NCBI GenBank assembly: GCA_958299035.1
Contig: CATQJL010000112.1
Location: forward strand, 14,546,880-14,610,879
From: Cylicocyclus nassatus
Taxonomy: Eukaryota; Nematoda; Chromadorea; Rhabditida; Strongylidae
Length of the DNA: 64,000 nucleotides
Direction: 5' to 3'
The notes beneath the pieces were generated by a model. That model did not search any database and had not been told where the DNA came from. It saw nothing but the letters and a program-made list of their open reading frames with translations. This document shows positions 44,540-55,945 of the stretch, piece after piece. Positions within the stretch are counted from its first letter, which is position 1; each line of letters opens with the position of its first letter. The position numbers and the translations under genes are program-made.

Positions 44540-45215
44540 CAGAGTGTCCCAAAAAGATGTGCACACTGTTTGATCGTTAATAACTCTCTTGCTTTCATGT
44601 CTTTTGCCGAGCTTGAGGTACCTTTCTGTAGAGCGAGGATAAACTTAGATTTACAGTATGGAGCGAATTACCATTCACTCACCGTTACTGTAGGATCACT
44701 GTAGGAACTTTCAGCATACAAGGTCACTGCGGAATAAGCCTTTTGACGAAATAATTTCGAAAAAATCTGAGAATTTCAGTAGCAAGGTTTTCAGGTGTGC
44801 TGATTTCACTACATAACTTTCCACCAGTTTTTCGAGCTTTCTTGTTGGCGTATTCACATTTCTGACCAACACTGGAAAATCAGTTATTACCCTAAATCTG
44901 AAATAAGTCACGAAAGAAGCAATGTACTAATGTGAACTTTTCATCTTTAGAATCAGCAACTTCGATTAACCCAGTTTAGGAGTTTCTGGCTTGTTTGGCT
45001 TTCTTCTTGAAGCAAAACACCGCTTTCAATGGCTCAAAATCCTCCTCGAAATTTCTACCGTAATCCTACAGTAATAAAGAGCGATCGACGAACCGCTCCA
45101 TACAGTAAATCTTAAACCTCGCTCTAAAGAATGGTACCTCAATCCCGGCAAAAGACATGAAAGCAAGAGAGTTATTAACAATCAAACAGTGTGCACATCT
45201 TTTTGGGACACCCTG
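44540..45215. mobile_element. CAGGGTGTCCC-ended mariner/Tc1-like element
   Basis: Left end CAGAGTGTCCCAAAAAGATG and right end (reverse complement) CAGGGTGTCCCAAAAAGATG, with TA on both sides (44538-44539, 45216-45217). The inverted repeats continue about 130 bp through ACACTGTTTGATCGTTAATAAC. The interior carries ATTTCTACCGTAATCCTACAG and no transposase frame. Fragments of the same family are at 21637, 27640 and 35985-36226. Confidence 0.88.
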
Positions 45216-45475
45216 TAGAAGTAGGACAGAAAATATCATGTTATATTGACAGGGACAAAACCGACCCAATACCTCAGCTAGCTGGATAAATATACGGGAT
45301 GACCTTTTTGGAATGATATCTGACATTACGCGAATAAAGGTTAACATAATCTAATAACATTCTTGATTGACAGTGCAATCAAACAGGCAAATCATTCTTA
45401 TTTATCCAGTATTTATGATGACTATACCCATCACATTTGAAGTATGCGGGTGGCAGAGTGCATACTTGGGATGCA

Positions 45476-45520
45476 TATAAATATATGGAGCTGAGAATTA
45501 CGCAAGCACTCACTCTTCTT
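45476..45520 (+). promoter_or_regulatory. Conserved TATA-type core promoter, copy 2
   Basis: TATAAATATATGGAGCTGAG then CAAGCACTCACTCTTCTTG, matching 32198 in sequence and spacing; about 1.0 kb upstream of the second gene's ATG. Confidence 0.5.
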
Positions 45521-45944
45521 GTTTTCAATTACTTATCTAATTATATAAGTTTCATTCCTTAGTAAAAGCGTTTATTCCTGCACAATACATATTCTATTTT
45601 GAGAATAAATAGAGAACATTACTACTGCGTTAACTCAAGAATGAGCTTGCTATACTTATGTTTGAACTTGAACATAGATACTCTCAAGTACTGCAAAAAC
45701 TCTGCCCTTTTTTGTTTCTTGGATTCCTAGTTTTGGAGAAAGGACCACCTTTTGAAACAATCCAATGAAGCTCCGAGATAAGATTGAAATGGTTCAATAC
45801 ACTTTGTTGAATTTAGCGCGAAATATTTTAAAAATTAATGCTTTCAAAAGCTCTATCGTGACAAATCAATTTGTTCGACGATTGCGAACTGACAACGCTA
45901 GCATTACCGAAAGTTCGAAAAATATTGAAGTAATAACCAATGTA

Positions 45945-45966
45945 ATAAATAATAATAATAATAATA

Positions 45967-46012
<46 letters not shown>

Positions 46013-46018
46013 TAATAC
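45945..46018 (+). repeat. (AAT)n microsatellite
   Basis: About 24 AAT units with a few AGT and AAC variants. Confidence 0.95.
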
Positions 46019-46485
46019 CAAGGGATAAATAATAAGTACCCTAATTTCAGGCGTATAAGGCGCTTTTTCGAATTTTCAAGCGAGCCGCTCAGCCACTTCA
46101 CTGCGTTCCGGAAAGAAATCCTTACATCGCGCGATTTCCTCAAGCAATATACAGCACGTTATAGAGTTCTTTGGTTGTGAAGTCCTTTGGCTTGTCTGAG
46201 CTGGTCGATTTTGGAAAAAATCCCCCCGCCTTATACGCGTGAAATTAGGGAAATGCAATAAAATTTCGGTGATGGAAAGAAATAACAACAATCACTATCT
46301 GTATTTACATACCACCTTATCAGTTTGTTGCTATGCATGTTGAAAGAACAAGCTTACCCAGCATTCTTGTAAGATTCAATGAATTTTGCCCTTCCTGGAA
46401 AGCAAAAATGTTAATGCGATGTTTCGTAAGATTCCTATCAGTATGTTCATTGTAATCACAAATTGCAGGGTCATTTGTGGACACT

Positions 46486-47183
46486 ATGTTCTTTGACAAG
46501 CTGTTGCTAATTGTACTTGTGGCGACTGTGTGCGGCCAGAATGCTGAAGAAAACGTCATTGGTGGTGGCGGTTTTTCACTAGATCCACTGTCATTCGCTA
46601 ACTTTTCTATTAATTCTACCAAAAGCGCTTCTTCTAACGAAAGCAGTTCCTCTAGCGAAAGCAGTTCTTCTAGCGAAAGCAGTTCTTCTAGCGAAAGTGG
46701 TTCTTCTAGCGAAAGCAGTTCTTCTAGCGAAAGCAGTTCTTCTAGCGACAGTAGTTCTTCTAGCGAAAGCAGTTCTTCTAGCGAAAGCAGTTCTTTTAGC
46801 GAAAGCAGTTCCTCTAGCGAAAGCAGTTCTTCTAGCGACAGCAGTTCTTCTAGCGATAGCAGTTCTTCTAGCGATAGCAGTTCTTCTAGCGAATCTGACA
46901 GTTCTTCTAGCGAAAGCGAAGAGGTCGTTCCGCTGCCAGAGATTATTAAGGGTCCTAAAGGGGTGAGAAGAAACTTTAGCATTACATGTTTGCTCCTATG
47001 ACTTTCCTTTTACAGTGCCATTCCTACCACAAATGCATGAGAAGATTCACTAAGAGATATAAGATTCGCCCGAACCAACTCATCCTCACGTATGTGTATA
47101 GGAGTTGCGCTATACAGTGCTACGTTGACGAATTGAACAAGTACAGAGATAGCCTTAGGGCTTCTTCCCGTCTAGCCGAATAA
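46486..47183 (+). CDS. Small secreted protein with (Ser-rich, Glu) repeat domain
   Basis: Paralogue of the gene at 33387. The ATG at 46486 opens a signal peptide (MFFDKLLLIVLVATVCG); a TTGCAG acceptor-like site lies about 17 bases upstream. The middle consists of 18-bp repeats (about 46625-46925) encoding Ser-Ser-Ser-Ser-Glu-type units, an acidic, presumably extended and possibly phosphorylated or glycosylated chain. An intron of 53 nt at 46963-47015 (GTGAGA...TTTTACAG) is phase 0. Exon 2 (47016-47183) encodes a C-terminal domain with CHSYHKC and CAIQC, basic, ending RASSRLAE. The spliced protein is 214 aa. Without splicing the frame stops at 47001. Poly(A) signal AATAAA at 47205-47210. Exact family unknown. 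The two genes share signal peptide, gene structure and Cys pattern, but the middle differs in sequence and amino acid type. Confidence 0.82.
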
Positions 47184-48560
47184 GTTCCCTTGGTCTTGAA
47201 TGACAATAAATTCTTGTTGTGTTTGTGTACCAAATATGTCCTTTGCCAAATAAGAAGATGTGTTCTTTTTAGCGAAAAAAAAACTCTGATAGTAAGAAAT
47301 GTATAAGAACGTAAACGCTTGGTATTTCCAGTGAACTTACAAAAACCGCAGTCAAATGTTGGTTAAGGAAAAGCAGGAGTTACATGTAACAAAAAATTAA
47401 CCTACGAAAAAGAAAAATGGACATTTCGCTTGTCCATTTATATCAAAAATTAGCATTATGACTCTGCAGTAACGGTAGACGGCTCCACGCACAAGTGAGG
47501 TAAAGCAGAGCGTCTAAGACAAACGAGCAGTAAGTTCCATGATTTTGTACTCAGCTATGAATGTAACGCTTTAGAAGAAAAGAACGATCAGTTTTATGAC
47601 GATGGATAGACTGATTAAAATGCAAATTGTGACACTTTTTGTATCTGTCATCGCTTGTGTGAGCAAAAAATTAATGTTATTTACTCCCTAGGCTATCTTG
47701 GATCAAAACAATATTATGTATGCGAACATGCAATGAAAACAGAACATGGGACTCAGATTATGAAAAGCAGCATTTGAGTCTAGGAGAAGAAGAAAACCAC
47801 ATTAGCTATGGAGAAATTTTTTCACAGCCATTATAGCTCAGTGCAAGTAAAGACAAAAAAAATGGAAGTGTAAACGGAAGATTGAACAGCCAGTGGCGCT
47901 GGCATAAAATTTTTTTGGATTCAGGAGGGGAAGGACATGAAGGAGGAGCTTTCAAGATGAAAGTGTTCTTTTATGCCCTCTGACACTTGCCTCAACTTTT
48001 TTGCAGCTCATGGCTTTGAAAGCCCCGAAATTTAATAAAGCTGTATTCATTATTAGTGGAATTGTCAGTAGAATTATTCATCCGCTTGAAAAATAAAATA
48101 ATTTTTTGTATATTGTGACCCATACAATCCGTCCGCTCTGTCCATACTCAAATTAGATTTACTGAAAGTCACACCACAAATCTAAAGTTTCCTTACCTAA
48201 AAGCTGTATTAGGCAAGTAAAATTTTCAATTTTGACCAAACTACTATCCTGATCGAGCACGGTCTTTGATAGAAGGAAGCCCAAAAGGGTTTCATTGCCA
48301 TGTATTATGTAATGGTGCTCCATTTCAAACAACACCCAGACATTTCAACATTAGTGAGGATGTGGTAGTTTATGCAGATTAAAGTATGAATTAGCAGATT
48401 ACCACCTTTTTTCCTTGACTTGGCCTCTCTTCCTCTCTCTTCCATTCACCTGCAAGACACTGCACACGATTTACTAGAAGATGCAGTTGTGAAGCTCATG
48501 ACAGTAAGCAATCTTAAGTGGAAGCATATGGATATCTGAACACCCGAAATTTTTATGATT
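47184..48560 (+). repeat. Downstream flank of the second secreted-protein gene
   Basis: Counterpart of 33975-35229 and of 10920-13200, for example GACGGCTCCACGCACAAGTG, TTGGATCAAAACAATATTAT, AACCACATTAGCTATGG and CCATGTATTATGTAATGGTG. No ORF is supported. Confidence 0.65.
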
Positions 48561-48744
48561 GCTATAATATAATACTAATCTTCTTCACATTCGTTATCGC
48601 AAAGCTTTCGGTAGGCAAACGAGGCCGTTACTTCTTGGGTCTCCAAAAGCATTAGCTCATGTAGTGGTACGGGATATTTCTCCAATGAACAAAATCTATT
48701 CACAAAAATGCATAAAGGATTCGCAGACGATATAGCACAATCTA

Positions 48745-49966
48745 TGTATACACAAAATAGCTGGAATTAAATCTATGCGGGAATCCTTTCGCAAGTGCTA
48801 GCTATAAGGTGAGATATTCTACAACTTTTCTTGTATATAGTAAAGCAAAAAGATAATTGACCACTCGATTCTAGACAGCTTCACACGGTACTCAACAGCT
48901 TGCTTCTCAAAACTTTTTTCTTTGCTCTAGAGTTTTAGACAGCTGAACTTGCAAGATAGGAAATAAAACAGAAGTAATTGCATCAAAGAAGCTGGCAGCC
49001 GTGAACATAGACATATTAGGGTGAACGGTAAAAAATGGGACACTTACGAAATAACTGGAGGTTTCTCAAGAAAGAGAAGTGATTAGACATTCCAATTTTG
49101 ATAGATGTTAGAATATGTTTTTTTTCAGATAATACCTATATAAGTTCATTTACATAATTAATGATTTTTATACTTGCTGAAATGCAGAGCTAATCACTTC
49201 GACAAATTATGAACTTTGAGCAGTATCACTGCAGTGAAACATGTGAGACCATCCAAAGTACCATTGCTGGAGTGTTGGGAGAGTCACCAATCCACGACGG
49301 CTTGGTGGCCTCAACTTTCAAAGTCAGGAGATATGGCCATTAGCAGCTTCAAGAACGAAGGTACGCGTTATTCAATTCCTTTCAGGTGAACGCATGTTTT
49401 CTAGCTACCTTCTGATAGAGCTTTTTACGCTCTGTCTATCCATGTGCAGTTTGCCTCAGATTTTACCTATTTTCGGAAAATATAGGGCAAAACATGATTT
49501 TTTTGGCTTTTTAGTGCACCAAAAATAGCACTTTTTCAGGCTTTCGTTTTTTTTCTGAAATTAAAAAAAATCTTAGGCATTTGACATATCGTTTGAAAGA
49601 GCATGAAAAGCTCTTTCGAGTGGTGTGTCATTTGTTTTACGACTTTACGGTATAACAGTGCAAGATTGAGAGTTGTTCAAAAAAACCCTGTCGGAGTTTT
49701 TCGCGACGCCACGCGTACGCTTATGAGAGAGGAGCGGTAATGCGTTGCCAAAATAATAGGCGAAGTTCGGTTATGTAAGCGACGTTTGAGTTGCAGCTTG
49801 CTTGTTATTGGTGAGAACAAAAAATCTCAAAATGTAATAAAAATCAAGCTGCCCTATTTTACCTCTCACCCTAATATTTTAAGAGCTTATATTCGGACAG
49901 CTTACGTTAGAGAACTAAAATTACATCGTAAGACAGCAAGCCAAAAGTCAAAAATAGGTTTCATAA
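48745..49966 (+). pseudogene. Decayed inverted copy of the gene end at 63612-64000
   Basis: Plus-strand counterpart of the two exons at the right edge of the window. First exon block at about 48750-48808 (AGCTGGAATTAAATCTATGC, with a stop where the other copy has Leu) ends in AAG|GTGAGA. Second block starts after AAAACAG at 48971 with AAG TAA, so it is stopped at once. It is interrupted at 49019-49871 by a TA-flanked element and continues at 49874 (TTATATTCGGACAGCTTACG) to the counterpart stop at 49964-49966. Similarity goes on to about 50130 beyond the coding part. Confidence 0.65.
49019..49871. mobile_element. GGGTGARMGG-ended element inserted in the decayed gene copy
   Basis: The ends GGGTGAACGGTAAAAAATGG and (reverse complement of the right end) GGGTGAGAGGTAAAATAGGG are short inverted repeats, with TA on both sides (49017-49018, 49872-49873). 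The intact inverted homologue at 63612-64000 lacks it, which serves as a related empty site. No transposase frame is visible in the 853 bp. Confidence 0.75.
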
Positions 49967-50414
49967 GTTAGCCAAACAGTACTTTCTGTAAGTGGAGCTT
50001 GCTATGAAATGGTAGATATGCAATGGTTTGAAAACTCAAAATATCATGCCTATGGCTCATGAATTACATTGTTTTTTGCATTTTGCAACTTTTTTCTCAA
50101 CTAGATAGCAAATGAGAATCATAAAAACTCTTCACCATAGTTCTACAGTAATAAATATAAGTCATTCATAAACATTTGCTAATTTAGTTTTTTATGCGTT
50201 TTAAACTAGCACAATAGCGCAGCTTTGGTGTAAGTGGCTAATGTTAAAAGTTGTCAATAGTTCACAGTTAAAACACGAAGTTGCTTCTTCCTTAAAAGTG
50301 AAACAGTACCCCACATGAAAAAATATGGATGTAAGTTTTGAAAACACAGTTTTTTGGGGTGGAGCAGTATGCGACTAGTTTGGCTTGGTTGTAATAACAT
50401 ATGAGAATTTTCAG
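49967..50414. other. 3' flank shared with 63430-63611; no gene
   Basis: TACTTTCTGTAAGTGGAGCTTGCTATGAAATGG and AACTTTTTTCTCAACTAG-type blocks recur inverted at 63430-63611. The remainder has no supported frame. Confidence 0.5.
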
Positions 50415-50756
50415 CGATGCTTGCCGAAAATCGTAACTTTTCATAGAGACGCTCAATCGGCGCAAACTTTGCATTGTTAGAAAGAGCTGGCAAAAGAACC
50501 TAGAATACCGACTGCTCCGATTTTTGTTGCAAGTTTCCGGTTTTTTATGACCTTACACGAAAAATTCAAATTTTGACTGATTTTGGCTTTTAGCTTCTAT
50601 CTCCTTCATTTGTAGACATTGACGAACATTTCAGATACTGGTGCAAAGAGCATGAGTTCCTCTCTTATGCAAAATTTTGACCATACAAATTTGTTAATAA
50701 TCTAAAGAGTTATGAATTTTTGAAAATGGTGCGAACGGACTTTCGGTCCAACCTAA
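50415..50756. mobile_element. Right half of a family 2 palindromic mariner-like element
   Basis: The stretch from GCTTGCCGAAAATCGTAACT to the end TTTCGGTCCAACCTAA matches the right arms of 17072-17778 and 22308-23019, with TA at 50757-50758. The left arm is missing. Confidence 0.8.
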
Positions 50757-50758
50757 TA

Positions 50759-52811
50759 CTTTTTTAAATGAAACTACCATCTTGCTGAAAAATGTCCCTC
50801 AACATACCTACTTTGAAAGAATTCTACTGAAAAGGATTGATTTACGAGTTAGAACTATTTAACAATGAAATCTATGTGGAGGACATACTATGAATAACTT
50901 TCTCGTAATTAGAAATCGAAAAAAGCTGCACAAGAGATAATTTCTACGATAGCTCACTACTACATAAGTTTTTTCAGATCAAGAAATTCCGAAAAGTTGC
51001 AGAAAAGTCTTCACTGAACATCTTAAAGGTGTAGGGAAGGTAATTTACGGCACGTCAAGCTTACAGCAAAACACTATTAAGTATGCAAGAGAAGTTTTAA
51101 AAGTGGGTCAAGGTGGGGCAGAAGTAGAGTAAGAGATAGGAGATTAGAATCAATTATATTTTAGTAAAATTAAGAAAACTATTGCGAGTTGTTCCCAAGA
51201 AGAATGTTATGGATGTTATGGATAAACAGAAAATCATTCACGTTGATGATTTTGAATATAGAATGATTTGAGCGTTTGTCCAAATTTTTTTGACACTTCT
51301 AATATGAAAAAAAATCTGCTACGACGATGATATAGTCATGGAAAAGGACTATTGGAAAAAATGAAAGAAATGCGTTGGCTCCCTCTAATGTTTTCAATAC
51401 AGAAATCTATTGATCAACATATTCCTGAAACTAAGAGATAAGTAGTGATGAATGGCATTTGTTCGACATTCTTTTCGCTCCCACTTTTCCGATTAAGTGT
51501 AAGGTTGAATTGTTGTTCATTTCTCTGCATAACAAAGAGATAAAAAGTGATGATAAAGCTAGCTTTTCATTCGCAAATGATGCAAAGACCAAACAGTATG
51601 AGTGCCTTGCACTAGATAAGTAAGCAAGTTATGCTTCTTTTTCATACTTTGGGTCTATGTAGAACATTACTAAGTTTAAATGCAATCCAAATTCATTCAA
51701 ATTGATGATCCCATCTGTTGAAAAAATTTTGCAGCGCCGAATTTTATGTTCATCGTATTTTTTGAAGTTAACTTCCCACTTTTATGCCAATGAAGAACAA
51801 GAGTGATTGTCTTAACTACAATGGCTTGAAAAGACATCTATAATATTAACAGTTGTATCTTGCATAATATGAAGTTTAATACGATTTTCATTTGGAAAAT
51901 TCTGAAGGAACGGCTGTATTCATTGCAAAGGCGTTCTTGAATGAACTGCATTGGCCTCATCATGCGATTCAATCGATCCAGAGTGCTGAAAAGAGCCGAA
52001 CAACTGTTTGACAAGAAAAAACTTTCAGGCCTTACGTAAGTCTGAGCATGTATTGATCTTAGGCAGATCCATTAGATCTCACATGTAAAGTGCATAAAAA
52101 ACTGTGCTTAGCTGAAGGTGCTTCGAAAAAGTGAAGTAATGTCCGCGCGTTTTCTCGCTCCTCGAAAATCACTGATCTGATGCTAGAAAAGTATCCAGTA
52201 AATTCCTGAAAGACGAGGCTATTATTCTTTAACGAACAAAGCAGCGCTCCATTAAATTTGGGATAAAGTCGTTGTGACTTTTTGTACCGCGTGTAGATGT
52301 CACGCCCATCTGGCTTTAATTAGGAAGAGGGTTTGAATAAGAAAAGTCGTCTTCCACAAAGCACCAATTGCGACTGCAGCGAGGCAAACGAATCTCCTAT
52401 AGTCTACATCGATCTGTTGCGATTAGTCGTAATTCAGTACTTCCAACCAGTAGAGAAGGTGAGGAAAGAGTCAATGAGCGTTTAAAAATGTGTAAGCCAT
52501 ATAAAAATTGCTAAGCCTAGTTAGTGATTAACATTTTCCAGTAAGAGACACAGTTTCATGCATAGAAGTAGCTCTGCTTGAATTAAATGAGTGTTTCAAG
52601 CTTGTTAATGCACAAGAAAAGGAGAATGTGTGAGATAAAAGAATAAAGACCTTTAATAGCAAGCTAAGAATTCGCGACTTCAACACAAAATGCTATCTAC
52701 ACTTTGTAGAAATAATCTACTGTTTCGGAAAGTTCGCAAACAATTCTCTCTATTATTTTTTTAATGTTTTTTAGAAAGTATCGAAAAAATTTTTGTGCTA
52801 AAAAAATGTCA
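50759..52811. other. No gene seen
   Basis: About 2 kb without an ORF above 60 codons on either strand and without a repeat that I can pair with another part of the window. Confidence 0.5.
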
Positions 52812-52816
52812 GCAAG
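52812..52816 (+). repeat. Left target duplication of the Pao element
   Basis: GCAAG before the left LTR; GCAAG also at 62456-62460 directly after the right LTR. With one more base, AGCAAG fits both sides if the LTR end is set one base earlier. Confidence 0.75.
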
Positions 52817-53151
52817 TTTGGTGTGTACCAAGTGATAGGGTAGACGAGTAGTTGTGGAATAGGTTTATTCACACTGGCGTAGATTAGTTCAGAGCGATCC
52901 ATATTACAGTCGGGGGCTCCTTATATACACGAATAGAAGGCGGAGCTTGCCCGGGTACAATGTACAACGTAGGAGGGGTACATGGCTTAAAAGGAGTTGC
53001 CGCCGTTCGGCTACACTCCTGGTGCACAGGTACCAATCATTCTTGAGTGATTAGATACTCAAGAATGAGTGGCGTACAATTCAGCCTATGGGAACTCCAT
53101 AGGCGATGTGGAAAATGGAGTGGATTGGGTTGATGATATAGAAATCATCAA
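52817..53151 (-). repeat. 3' LTR (left in window)
   Basis: About 335 bp, identical to 62119-62453 except at 52890. Contains inverted repeats CATTCTTGAGT / ACTCAAGAATG, CCTATGG / CCATAGG and, at its inner end, TGATGAT / ATCATCA. Confidence 0.95.
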
Positions 53152-53256
53152 CACTCCGGGCGACTAGGAAAAGAAATGAGTAAAATCAGGTGAAGTTGAT
53201 AAAAATACACGTAACCGTTATAATGAACAAGCATTGGTGATCAGAATTACGAAAAA
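53152..53256 (-). other. Spacer between envelope stop and 3' LTR
   Basis: About 100 bases. I see no long purine run next to the LTR; the tract GGAGTG on the minus strand is the only candidate polypurine primer. Confidence 0.4.
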
Positions 53257-54258
53257 TTACACGCACATTAATGACAATTTTATGATTTTTGGGACACAAA
53301 AAATGGTGAGGGCTAATGCGGCTATGATTGCGATGGTAGCCACGACGAGCATCTTCCATGACGAGAGGGCGACGCTGATGATGTGTCCAATGTCGGGGTA
53401 GTTGTAGACGTTGACGTACGAAGCTTCCTCGCTAGCATTTGTGAAGAGCACTCCGTTTTCGTGTGGGTGATATGCCAGGATACCAGAGATGTTGAATACG
53501 TGGCTTTTCGTTCCGCATCTCAGTGAACATCTGTCGACATAGTTAGCGACGGTCGATTGAAGTAGAGCAACTGTCTGCACTGTGTTTTCATTGCAGAAAG
53601 CAGCATAGGTGTTCTGCGTGCACGTTATCTCCACCATTGTCGGGCGCGGTGAATGACAAGAAAAGGTAAGTCGTGCACCGGTCACGCAGTTGTAGCATCC
53701 TTGAATCGGTGAGGCTGTGATGTCGCAGTCTTCATTGTTGACAACACTCGCTGTATTCCATTCCGCAGTCGTGCTGATAGTGACGTCGACTATGGATTTG
53801 TGGCTGACTCCAAGTACTCTTCCATGGGCTTCTTGTAGATGTAAGAATGAGGAAGAGAGTGGCAGTCTGCTATCCATCGATGTCGTCAGATCCGATATGT
53901 TCGTGTTCTTGCAGATACAGTTAGCTTGATCATCCGTCGGGTAGCACTTGCAAGTGTCTTCTACATGGCAAAGGGAGAGGTTTTGCGAGCTTTCCATCGT
54001 TGGACATCTGAGAGCAAATACGTCGTCTTTGTCGACCAAGGCAGTCTCCGCTTTGGTGGTGTTGACTGCTTGTAAAAACACAGAGCTCAGCAGCGGAATC
54101 GTCGGCGTTGTCACGAATTCCAATGTTAGGTTAGCGTCCTTTTGCGTATGAGTGGTCTGCGCAGTGATTGTTGCAGTGTTCGTTTCTCTTCGTCCAGTCA
54201 CACTTGTGTAAGTGTATTTGATGATTGCTGATTCTTCCCAAGTTGGGCAGTGGAACAC
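53257..54258 (-). pseudogene. Envelope glycoprotein, C-terminal part (separate frame)
   Basis: 333 codons rich in Cys and N-glycosylation sites, ending with a membrane anchor (about residues 303-325, MLVVATIAIIAALALTIF) and a short basic tail. It continues the Cys-rich phlebovirus Gc-like region of the upstream frame, which would be the membrane fusion part of an envelope. The join between the frames is disturbed by a 31-bp insertion bounded by 13-bp direct repeats (54257-54269 and 54288-54300), which shifts the frame. Length and anchor show that the remaining part is intact. Interpretation as envelope is from position, topology and Cys-rich content. Confidence 0.8.
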
Positions 54259-55410
54259 TTGGAAAATTGAGATTATAGATTATATTTACTTGGAAAATTG
54301 TTTCACTTTGCGGTTTTCCATATGAGCGGGAGAAGAGACATCCGGGTAGAGGTAGAAGGCAACCACATCCGATGCTTCCACATGACGAGGTGCACCTTGA
54401 GTATCCAGGAAATTCGTAGGTGTTGTGAAGTTCAGGTATGTAGGATCGTTGGCTTGTGTGAGCACATGTGTTAGATGAGCATGATCCAGAGAAATGGCAT
54501 CGTTTTGCTGACTCGGTCACTATCTCGGCATCTCTGGTGTAGAACAAGACTACGGGATTGCACTGGAGGAGGACGTGTTGAAGTTGTATCTCCATGCTGC
54601 CAATTGTCTTGTTGTCGTGTTGGATCCTGAAGCAGGCTTGAGGGCGGTGCTCACTTAGAGTTATTCTGTTTTCGATAGTGTAGCGACAGTTGAGTGCGTT
54701 ATTGATCCTCGTGCAGATGGTGTTCCTTGACGTGAGTGTGTGAGTGTATTGGCATGAAGTGACTCCTGTGATGAGACATATTGCAATAGCCACAAACGTG
54801 ATCATCTTCGATTGGATTGGTAGAGATCGGGATTGTCTTCCTAGCAGCTCGGAAAGTCGATCATTCGCAGAAGCAGCGTGATTTTCCGTTGGCATGTCGT
54901 TCTGGTTAGTTCGGCACAGAAGCTGTTTTCCTCGAATTCCAGTGCAGCAAATGAGCCAGATGAGCAGCATCATAAGGTATGCGCAAATTGCTGTGATTGC
55001 TATCGCAGTGTTGGGGGCGCAGTGTGGATTCCGAAGCAAGTCTGCACAAACTATACATTTGACCATGTCGCAAATGTCTCTTGGTGGGCAAATAATGATG
55101 TCGGAGTACTGTGTTGCTCCGATCATGGTGCGCCATTGAACTCGATGTTCTGTTGTGCGGTACTTCGGCGGGAGTGCTATCTCGTTTATTCCTTTCTTCG
55201 TCGAGATTTTCAGACAATCCTTGTAGTTGAGACATAGTTGTGATTGTGATTCCGAAGTCGTGTTAACTTTCACTCCATGTTCAGAGCAGGATAGCACATT
55301 AGCGGATGCCGTATCGATGAGAAGAAGAGCTGTCAGGCATATTGTTATCATCACTGACTTGCTGATTTGCGAAGCGCTTCTCTTTATGGTGGAGGAATTA
55401 GAAGATGCGT
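54131..55410 (-). pseudogene. Envelope glycoprotein, N-terminal part
   Basis: This is the second part of a 604-codon frame (55945-54131). About residues 199-215 form a signal sequence, followed by a Cys-bearing ectodomain, a membrane segment at about 313-335, a further hydrophobic segment near 380-397 that may be an internal signal, and a Cys-rich module around residues 483-540 of the kind shared by phlebovirus Gc proteins and nematode Pao envelopes. The frame runs out after the 31-bp insertion at about 54258-54288 and ends in unrelated residues. As part of a polyprotein it would be cleaved by signal peptidase. Function in transfer between cells is only inferred. Confidence 0.8.
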
Positions 55411-55945
55411 AGTCTACAGGCTTTTTCGCAGCTCTCTGTGGTTGCTTGCGAGGTTCAGGTGCAGTTGTTGGTTTCTTCCTGAGCGCTTTTCTAACCTTGG
55501 CCACTATTCCTCCTTTTTGTGGCGTTGGATCCTGTCGCTCATCTTCGTTTTCTATTGTTGAACGAATTTCTAAGGGAACTATGCGATTGAGAGGTCTTTG
55601 AATCTCTCTTCCAGATGTGGTTCTTAGAATTGCGCTTCTGATTTCTCCATCTTTGCTTGGTACGAGTTGTGTTATAACAGCCATGGGCCAGTGTCCTCTA
55701 TTCAATTGTGAATCTTCGTCAAGCAGTACGACGTCTCCAACTTCTGGTTTGCGATTTGTGGTTCTTCCATTCTTGAAAACATGGTGACGGTCGCGAAGTT
55801 CAAGGAGGTAGTCGTGTTTCCAAACACTCCAGAACTTTTTCGTTATCTTCTCGGTCTCCAGCAGAGCTGTTTTGGCTTCCTTTTGTGATGAGAGTTCTGG
55901 ACTTATCCGGTAATCTGGATCCTGTACATCATTGAGTGCTTCCAA
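55411..55945 (-). CDS. Pol C-terminal part: integrase C-terminal domain
   Basis: The first 180 or so codons of the 604-codon frame belong to pol: KKFWSVWKHDYLLELRDRH followed by VGDVVLLDEDSQLNRGHWP and RTTSGREIQRPLNRIVPLE is the DUF5641-type integrase C-terminal domain of Pao elements. The frame is shifted by +1 relative to the main pol frame that stops at 55929, with an overlap of 17 bases or more. Its nominal start is a TTG. So pol is either recoded here or broken by a one-base change. Confidence 0.85.

Larger units (their letters stand above)
45225..46485 (+). repeat. Upstream flank of the second secreted-protein gene
   Basis: Counterpart of 31960-33386 (see there). It includes an (AAT)n tract at about 45945-46018 that the other copy lacks. 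The 87-codon plus frame at 45765-46028 runs into this tract (Asn run) and is not called as a gene. Confidence 0.7.

Noticed and set aside
46320..46982. 220-codon minus-strand frame opposite the Ser repeat (Leu-Glu rich)
   Set aside because: It mirrors the 18-bp repeat and has no paralogue opposite the other gene.
53257..54258. A free-standing host membrane protein gene
   Set aside because: Position between pol and the 3' LTR, and continuity of the Cys-rich region with the upstream frame, make it the envelope C-terminus.
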